Shown here: in pieces, positions 58,472 to 64,000 of the stretch
Position numbering within the stretch: position 1 is the stretch's first letter
Layout: each line of letters opens with the position of its first letter
Assembly: GCF_014524545.1 (NCBI RefSeq)
Contig: NZ_CP053557.1
Coordinates: 2,195,501-2,259,500, forward strand
Direction: 5' to 3'
Origin: Exiguobacterium sp. Helios
GTDB taxonomy: Bacteria; Bacillota; Bacilli; Exiguobacteriales; Exiguobacteriaceae
DNA: 64,000 nucleotides
The notes under the pieces: model-generated
The model's input: only the letters and a program-made list of their open reading frames with translations
Database searches by the model: none
Told to the model about the DNA's origin: nothing
Program-made: the position numbers and the translations under genes

Positions 58472-58509
58472 AAAAAAACCTTAAGCGGTCGGCTCCCCGC
58501 TTAAGGTTT
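58472..58509 (-). terminator. Terminator of the pdh operon
   Basis: Perfect 13-base stem AAACCTTAAGCGG/CCGCTTAAGGTTT with an eight-base loop, then Ts on the minus strand. Confidence 0.9.
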
Positions 58510-58515
58510 TCTTGA

Positions 58516-59928
58516 TTATTTAATGATGTGGATCGGGCTACCGATTGCAACTTCAGCAGTTTCCATTGCGATTTCACCGAGTGAAGGGTGCGCGTGGATT
58601 GTGAGTGCGATATCTTCAGCAGTCATTCCAGACTCGATTGCAAGTCCCATCTCTGCGATCATGTCAGATGCGCCTGTACCAGCGATTTGAGCACCGATCA
58701 AGAGACCGTCTGATTTACGTGTGATCATTTTCAAGAAGCCGTCTGGCTCGTTGAGTGCAAGAGCACGTCCGTTTGCAGCGTAAGGGAATTTAGAAGCGAG
58801 GTAATCAAGACCTTCTTCTTTTGCTTGCGCTTCTGTATAACCGACTGTTGCGAGTTCTGGGTCTGTGAAGACAACCGCAGGAATCGCGCTGTAGTCGAGG
58901 TATGCCGGGTGTCCAGCAGCCGCTTCAGCAGCAATTTTTGCTTCGAATGAAGCTTTGTGTGCAAGTGGTGGTCCAGGAACGATGTCCCCGATAGCATAGA
59001 TGTTTTCGTTCGACGTACGGCACTGATCGTCGATTTCGACGAGTCCACGTTCGCTGACTTTAACTTCTGCCATTTCAAGACCGAGATCAGATGTGTTCGG
59101 GCGACGACCAACTGTGACGAGGACGTAGTCCGCTTCGACAGTTTGTGTTTCACCTTTGACTTCAAACGTAACTTTCACGCCTTCTTCTGTCTCTTCAACA
59201 CTTTGTGCAAGTGCTTCGTTGTGAATCGTGATGTTCCCTTTTTGTTTGAGCTTTTTCTTGACGACTTGTGTCATTGCCGGCTCGAATCCAGAAAGGATAT
59301 CTTTTGTTCCTTCTAAGATGACAACTTCAGTATCAAAGTTAGCATACGCTGTTCCGAGCTCCATTCCGATGTAGCCACCGCCGATGACGATGAGTTTTTT
59401 CGGAAGTTCAGGAAGGTTCAATGCGCCTGTTGAAGAAAGGACACGTTTTGACCATTTGAAAGCCGGAAGTTCGATTGGAGTCGAACCAGTTGCGATGATA
59501 CATTTTTTGAATTTGTAAGGTGTAGAAGAATCTTCATTGATGATACGAACTGTATCTTCAGATTGGAAGTAAGCTTCCCCAACGACTGTCTCGACGTTGT
59601 TACCTTTAAGAAGACCACCAACACCGCCAGTCAATTTGTTGACAACAGACTGTTTCCAAGACTGAACTTTTGAAAAGTCGACTGCGACGTTTTCAGATGT
59701 GATTCCCATTGAATCTGAACCTTTTGCATGTTGGAAGTTGTGTCCAGCTGTGATCAAGGCTTTTGACGGGATACATCCGACGTTCAAACAAACACCACCG
59801 ACGTTTTCACGTTCGACGACTGTTACTTTAAGTCCGAGTTGCGCACCGCGGATTGCAGCGACGTAACCACCAGGGCCAGCCCCGATTACGAGTAAATCTG
59901 TTTCTTGTGCGAATTCACCTACTACCAT
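58516..59928 (-). CDS. pdhD: Dihydrolipoyl dehydrogenase (E3)
   Basis: FAD enzyme reoxidising the lipoyl arms of the pyruvate dehydrogenase complex, passing electrons to NAD. 470 residues: [12 protein letters not shown] for FAD, redox pair Cys47/Cys52 in [25 protein letters not shown] for NAD, and HAHPSLGE with the C-terminal catalytic His. GGAGGG precedes the ATG. Last gene of pdhABCD. Confidence 0.97.
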   Translation of the reverse strand: MVVGEFAQETDLLVIGAGPGGYVAAIRGAQLGLKVTVVERENVGGVCLNVGCIPSKALITAGHNFQHAKGSDSMGITSENVAVDFSKVQSWKQSVVNKLTGGVGGLLKGNNVETVVGEAYFQSEDTVRIINEDSSTPYKFKKCIIATGSTPIELPAFKWSKRVLSSTGALNLPELPKKLIVIGGGYIGMELGTAYANFDTEVVILEGTKDILSGFEPAMTQVVKKKLKQKGNITIHNEALAQSVEETEEGVKVTFEVKGETQTVEADYVLVTVGRRPNTSDLGLEMAEVKVSERGLVEIDDQCRTSNENIYAIGDIVPGPPLAHKASFEAKIAAEAAAGHPAYLDYSAIPAVVFTDPELATVGYTEAQAKEEGLDYLASKFPYAANGRALALNEPDGFLKMITRKSDGLLIGAQIAGTGASDMIAEMGLAIESGMTAEDIALTIHAHPSLGEIAMETAEVAIGSPIHIIK

Positions 59929-59931
59929 TGC

Positions 59932-61230
59932 TTATCCCTCCATAATGAGAAGTTGTGGGTCATTTAACAAACGTTTAACCAAGTTAAGCGCGTTTTGTGC
60001 TGTAGCACCATCGATGAGACGGTGGTCGAAGCTGAATGAAAGAGCAAGTACTGGTGCTGCAACGATTTCGCCGTTTTTGACGACCGCTTTTTCAGCGATA
60101 CGGCCAATACCGAGGATTGCAACTTCTGGGTGGTTAATGACAGGTGTGAACCATTGTCCGCCAGCAGAACCGATGTTTGTGATTGTGATCGATCCGCCTT
60201 TCATTTCGTCACCAGAAAGTTTTCCGTCACGTGCTTTACCAGCAAGGTCATTAATGTTATCTGCTAATCCGAAGATTGATTTACGGTCTGCATCTTTGAC
60301 GACAGGAACAACAAGACCGTTGTCTGTGTCTGCTGCGATACCGATGTTGAAGTAGTTTTTGTAAACGACTTCTTCGTTCACATCGTCGATCGATGCGTTG
60401 ATTGCAGGGTATTTCTTAGCCGCTGCTGTCAATGCTTTCACAACGAATGGAAGATACGTTAATTTCGTACCTTGTGCTGCCGCAACTTCTTTGAAGTTTT
60501 TACGGAGTGCAACAAGATTCGTAACATCGACTTCATCCATCAATGTAACGTGTGGCGCTGTATGTTTCGAGTTGACCATTGCTTTCGAAATCGCTTTACG
60601 GATTCCTTTGATCTTCTCGCGTGTTTCAAGCTCAGGTTGAGCTGCAACATACGGTTTCACTTCAGATTTAGATGCTGAAGCTTGTGCTGCCGGTGCTTTT
60701 TCTTCTGCTGCTGGTGCAGTTGAAGATTGTTCACCGTTTGCAAATGCATCGATGTCTTCTTTGACAACGCGACCGTTGTCACCAGAACCTTGAACTTCAC
60801 GGATGTCGACACCTTTTTCACGTGCATATTTACGCACTGAAGGCATTGCGATAACGCGTTCTGATTTATGGATTTGAACTTCATTCGGTTTGTCTTCGAC
60901 TTTTTTATCTGTGTCTTGGACGTCTTTTGCATTGTCTGCCGCTTTAGGCTGCTCTGATGCTTCTTCTTCAGAAGGAGCTGAACCTTCGCCTTCCACATCA
61001 AACGTGATCAATACGTCACCAACGACGGCTACGACACCCTCGTCGACTTTTACTTCTTTGACTGTGCCATCAACTGGTGACGGAATTTCAACGACTGCTT
61101 TATCGTTTTGTACTTCAAGAAGAATGTCATCCTCTTTGACTGTGTCGCCTGCTTTAACGAACCACTTTACGATTTCACCTTCGTGAATACCCTCACCGAT
61201 ATCCGGTAATTTGAATTCAAATAAACCCAT
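59932..61230 (-). CDS. pdhC: Pyruvate dehydrogenase E2, dihydrolipoyl acetyltransferase
   Basis: Core of the complex; transfers acetyl groups to CoA. 432 residues: one lipoyl domain (Lys44 in [10 protein letters not shown]), an acidic/Ala-rich linker, the E3-binding domain (about 127-162, [16 protein letters not shown]), a second linker, and the catalytic domain ending with FDHRLIDGA (His and Asp of HxxxDG). Three bases separate it from pdhD. Confidence 0.96.
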   Translation of the reverse strand: MGLFEFKLPDIGEGIHEGEIVKWFVKAGDTVKEDDILLEVQNDKAVVEIPSPVDGTVKEVKVDEGVVAVVGDVLITFDVEGEGSAPSEEEASEQPKAADNAKDVQDTDKKVEDKPNEVQIHKSERVIAMPSVRKYAREKGVDIREVQGSGDNGRVVKEDIDAFANGEQSSTAPAAEEKAPAAQASASKSEVKPYVAAQPELETREKIKGIRKAISKAMVNSKHTAPHVTLMDEVDVTNLVALRKNFKEVAAAQGTKLTYLPFVVKALTAAAKKYPAINASIDDVNEEVVYKNYFNIGIAADTDNGLVVPVVKDADRKSIFGLADNINDLAGKARDGKLSGDEMKGGSITITNIGSAGGQWFTPVINHPEVAILGIGRIAEKAVVKNGEIVAAPVLALSFSFDHRLIDGATAQNALNLVKRLLNDPQLLIMEG

Positions 61231-61291
61231 TTGAATTAGCCTCCTTTTATTTCACTCTTCTGGTCGATTGTTATCTTTAAAACGGAAGCAA

Positions 61292-61311
61292 GGAGAGAAT
61301 TACCTCTCTCC
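61292..61311 (-). repeat. Hairpin between pdhB and pdhC
   Basis: Stem GGAGAGA/TCTCTCC with a six-base loop in the 99-base gap. No T run follows, so it may tune relative mRNA levels rather than end transcription. Confidence 0.5.
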
Positions 61312-61329
61312 TCTTTTTCCGGTTCACTC

Positions 61330-62307
61330 TTAGAAATTGTAAACAGTTTTCACTTTTTCAACGATATCTTTGTGGTCCGGAAGCCATGAATCTTCACCTT
61401 GTGCGAATGGGAAGATTGTGTCAGGTGCCGTGACACGAAGAATTGGTGCTTCGAGGTCAAGAATTGCGCGCTCTTGAATTTCAGTTGCGACCATTGCAGC
61501 CACACCTGCTTGTTTTTGAGCTTCTTGAACAACAACCACACGGTTCGTTTTCTTAACTGATTCAACGATTGTATCGATGTCAATCGGGCTGATTGTCATC
61601 AAGTCGATGATTTCAACGCTGATGTTTTCTTTTTCAAGCTCTTCAGCAGCTTTCAATGATGCGTGAACCATTGCACCGTACGTTACGATTGTAACGTCAG
61701 TACCTTCACGTTTGATGTCTGCTTTTCCGAGTTCGATCGTGTAATCGCCCTCTGGCACTTCACCGCGGAATGAACGGTACAGTTTCATGTGCTCAAGGAA
61801 AACGACTGGATCGTTATCACGGATTGATGCAATCAAAAGACCTTTTGCATCATACGGAGTTGAAGGGATGACGACTTTAAGTCCTGGTGACTGAGCCATT
61901 AATCCTTCCAGGTTATCTGCATGAAGCTCAGGTGTTTTAACACCGCCACCAAATGGTGAACGGATTGTGACAGGTGCGCTGTACGTGCCGCCTGAACGGT
62001 AACGTAAACGTGCGAGTTGTGCTGCTACAGAATCAAATACTTCGAATACGAAACCGAAGAATTGAATTTCCATGATTGGACGGAAACCAGTTAAGCTGAA
62101 TCCGACTGCAAGACCACCAATACCAGACTCGGCAAGTGGTGTATCGAAGACACGGTCTTCGCCTAATTCGTCTTGAAGACCTTCTGTCGCACGGAATACC
62201 CCACCGTTTTTACCGACGTCTTCACCGAACAAGAGAACTTGCTCGTCGCGTTTCATCTCGACGCGCATTGCGTCAGTGATCGCTTGGATCATCGTCATTT
62301 GTGCCAT
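61330..62307 (-). CDS. pdhB: Pyruvate dehydrogenase E1 beta subunit
   Basis: Partner of PdhA in thiamine-diphosphate-dependent decarboxylation. 325 residues with [27 protein letters not shown] and the C-terminal transketolase domain ([20 protein letters not shown]). Three bases separate it from pdhA. It makes the heterotetrameric E1 found in Bacilli. Confidence 0.96.
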   Translation of the reverse strand: MAQMTMIQAITDAMRVEMKRDEQVLLFGEDVGKNGGVFRATEGLQDELGEDRVFDTPLAESGIGGLAVGFSLTGFRPIMEIQFFGFVFEVFDSVAAQLARLRYRSGGTYSAPVTIRSPFGGGVKTPELHADNLEGLMAQSPGLKVVIPSTPYDAKGLLIASIRDNDPVVFLEHMKLYRSFRGEVPEGDYTIELGKADIKREGTDVTIVTYGAMVHASLKAAEELEKENISVEIIDLMTISPIDIDTIVESVKKTNRVVVVQEAQKQAGVAAMVATEIQERAILDLEAPILRVTAPDTIFPFAQGEDSWLPDHKDIVEKVKTVYNF

Positions 62308-62310
62308 GGG

Positions 62311-63402
<1,092 letters not shown>

Positions 63403-63583
63403 TCATCCTTTCACTGTGCTCAGCGAAATATTCCTCTGACTGATTTGCTCACATACGAATAGTGTTCAAAAAATGAAGTCCCGTATGACCTTTTCTTGAA
63501 CATATATCTGTGTACCTATCCAGTTGAGTAAACTGTATTAACATGACTAGACACGAAAGCATGTCTTGTTCATTACGTTACAA

Positions 63584-63612
63584 GTATAAAACTGTAACAC
63601 CTATAAAATCAA
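63584..63612 (-). promoter_or_regulatory. Candidate pdhA promoter with overlapping dyad
   Basis: Minus-strand TTGATT (63607-63612), 17 bases, TTATAC (63584-63589). A dyad GTTACA-N10-TGTAAC (63577-63598) is centred on the -10, as a repressor operator would be. The rest of the 378-base gap 63394-63771 also holds the dyad at 63646 and the def promoter; I see no gene in it. Confidence 0.55.
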
Positions 63613-63645
63613 AGGAAATGTTTTATTTTTTTTAGCGGATGTTCT

Positions 63646-63661
63646 TGTGAATGACCTCACA
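63646..63661. promoter_or_regulatory. TGTGA-N6-TCACA dyad in the pdhA/def gap
   Basis: Perfect arms TGTGA and TCACA around ATGACC. Its centre is about 77 bases upstream of the predicted pdhA start point and farther from the def promoter. The same arm sequences and spacing occur between ctaB and ctaA. Crp/Fnr-type or Rex binding is possible. Confidence 0.6.
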
Positions 63662-63736
63662 TTCGAAGAACGGCTTTACTTCTGTACTATTCATCATTTT
63701 ACAACTGTGTTAGTTATTAATATTCCTCCTTTGATA

Positions 63737-63745
63737 TGCTATAAT
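63737..63745 (+). promoter_or_regulatory. Candidate def promoter (extended -10)
   Basis: TGCTATAAT (63737-63745), an extended -10 with consensus hexamer, 26 bases before the def start. The -35 region (TTAATA) is weak, as often with extended -10 promoters. Confidence 0.65.
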
Positions 63746-63771
63746 TTTTCTAGATGAAAGGGGTGTTGTTC

Positions 63772-64000
63772 ATGATTACCATGAATGAAATCGTTCGGGA
63801 AGACGTTCCTTCGCTTCACAAACGTTCTGTCGATGTTACCTTCCCCCTCAGCGAGGAAGATAAAGAAACGATGCGTCTGATGATGGAGTATCTTGCCAAC
63901 AGTCAGGACGACGAGTTAGCTGAAAAATATGATTTGCGTAGCGGGATCGGACTGGCGGCTCCCCAAATCGGGGTCAACAAACGGATGTTTGCCATTCGCC
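63772..64000 (+). CDS. def: Peptide deformylase, C-terminus beyond the window
   Basis: Removes the formyl group from nascent protein N-termini. 76 residues are present. Motif 1, GIGLAAPQIG, is complete at residues 58-67. The N-terminal insertion (YLANSQDDELAEKYDLRSG) is like type II deformylases of Gram-positives. AAAGGGG lies eight bases before the ATG. The Cys and HExxH motifs lie outside the window. Confidence 0.95.
   Translation, partial: MITMNEIVREDVPSLHKRSVDVTFPLSEEDKETMRLMMEYLANSQDDELAEKYDLRSGIGLAAPQIGVNKRMFAIR

Overview
The window is core chromosome of a low-to-moderate GC Gram-positive bacterium (Bacillota, class Bacilli). Read from right to left, gene order follows the Bacillus subtilis pdh - speA - yla - ftsW - pycA - cta - ylb - dcw - ylm - divIVA - ileS - pyr stretch almost gene for gene. 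The sporulation genes that interrupt this stretch in Bacillus (spoIIGA-sigE-sigG after ftsZ, spoVD and spoVE in the dcw cluster) are absent. That pattern fits a non-sporulating relative; the genus Exiguobacterium is my best guess, by inference from gene order and protein character only.

Layout. 1-3.8 kb: pyrimidine operon (pyrR-pyrP-pyrB-pyrC, truncated by the window edge) with three PyrR-binding hairpins. 3.8-8.3 kb: rluD, lspA and ileS, the last behind a T-box leader whose promoter lies inside divIVA. 8.3-15.4 kb: divIVA, the ylmH-ylmG-sepF-ylmE-pgeF group, ftsZ, ftsA, divIB. 15.5-25.6 kb: murG, murD, mraY, murF, pbpB, ftsL, rsmH, bshC, with no mraZ or murE. 25.6-31.6 kb: DUF3397 protein, panE, rpmF, yceD, a broken tmcAL, ylbL-type protease, coaD, rsmD, ylbG, ylbF. 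31.7-33.4 kb: an orphan ATP-grasp protein, a YugN-like protein and a small unknown. 33.4-41.6 kb: a complete caa3 cytochrome oxidase locus (SCO1, DUF420, ctaG; ctaBCDEF; divergent ctaA). 41.7-55 kb: photolyase, pyruvate carboxylase, ftsW, ylaN, phoH-like, small yla genes, a PQQ-type sugar dehydrogenase lipoprotein, typA, ylaF. 54.8-58.4 kb: suhB, small genes and the arginine/lysine/ornithine decarboxylase. 58.5-64 kb: the pyruvate dehydrogenase operon and the start of def.

How it works together. The window combines pyrimidine synthesis, cell division and wall synthesis, CoA and pantothenate, and aerobic metabolism: pyruvate dehydrogenase feeds acetyl-CoA, pyruvate carboxylase feeds oxaloacetate, and the caa3 oxidase with its heme A assembly genes terminates respiration. 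Two intergenic regions (ctaB/ctaA and pdhA/def) carry the same kind of TGTGA-N6-TCACA dyad, suggesting one redox or Crp/Fnr-type regulator acts on both.

I found no CRISPR array, prophage, insertion sequence, rRNA, tRNA or defence island. I do not see a new multi-gene system here. The most notable observations are the internal deletion/frameshift in tmcAL, a PyrR site placed to block pyrP translation rather than transcription, the ileS promoter buried in divIVA, and the shared dyads. Start codons were often moved inward to fit a ribosome binding site; several genes appear to use TTG or GTG.
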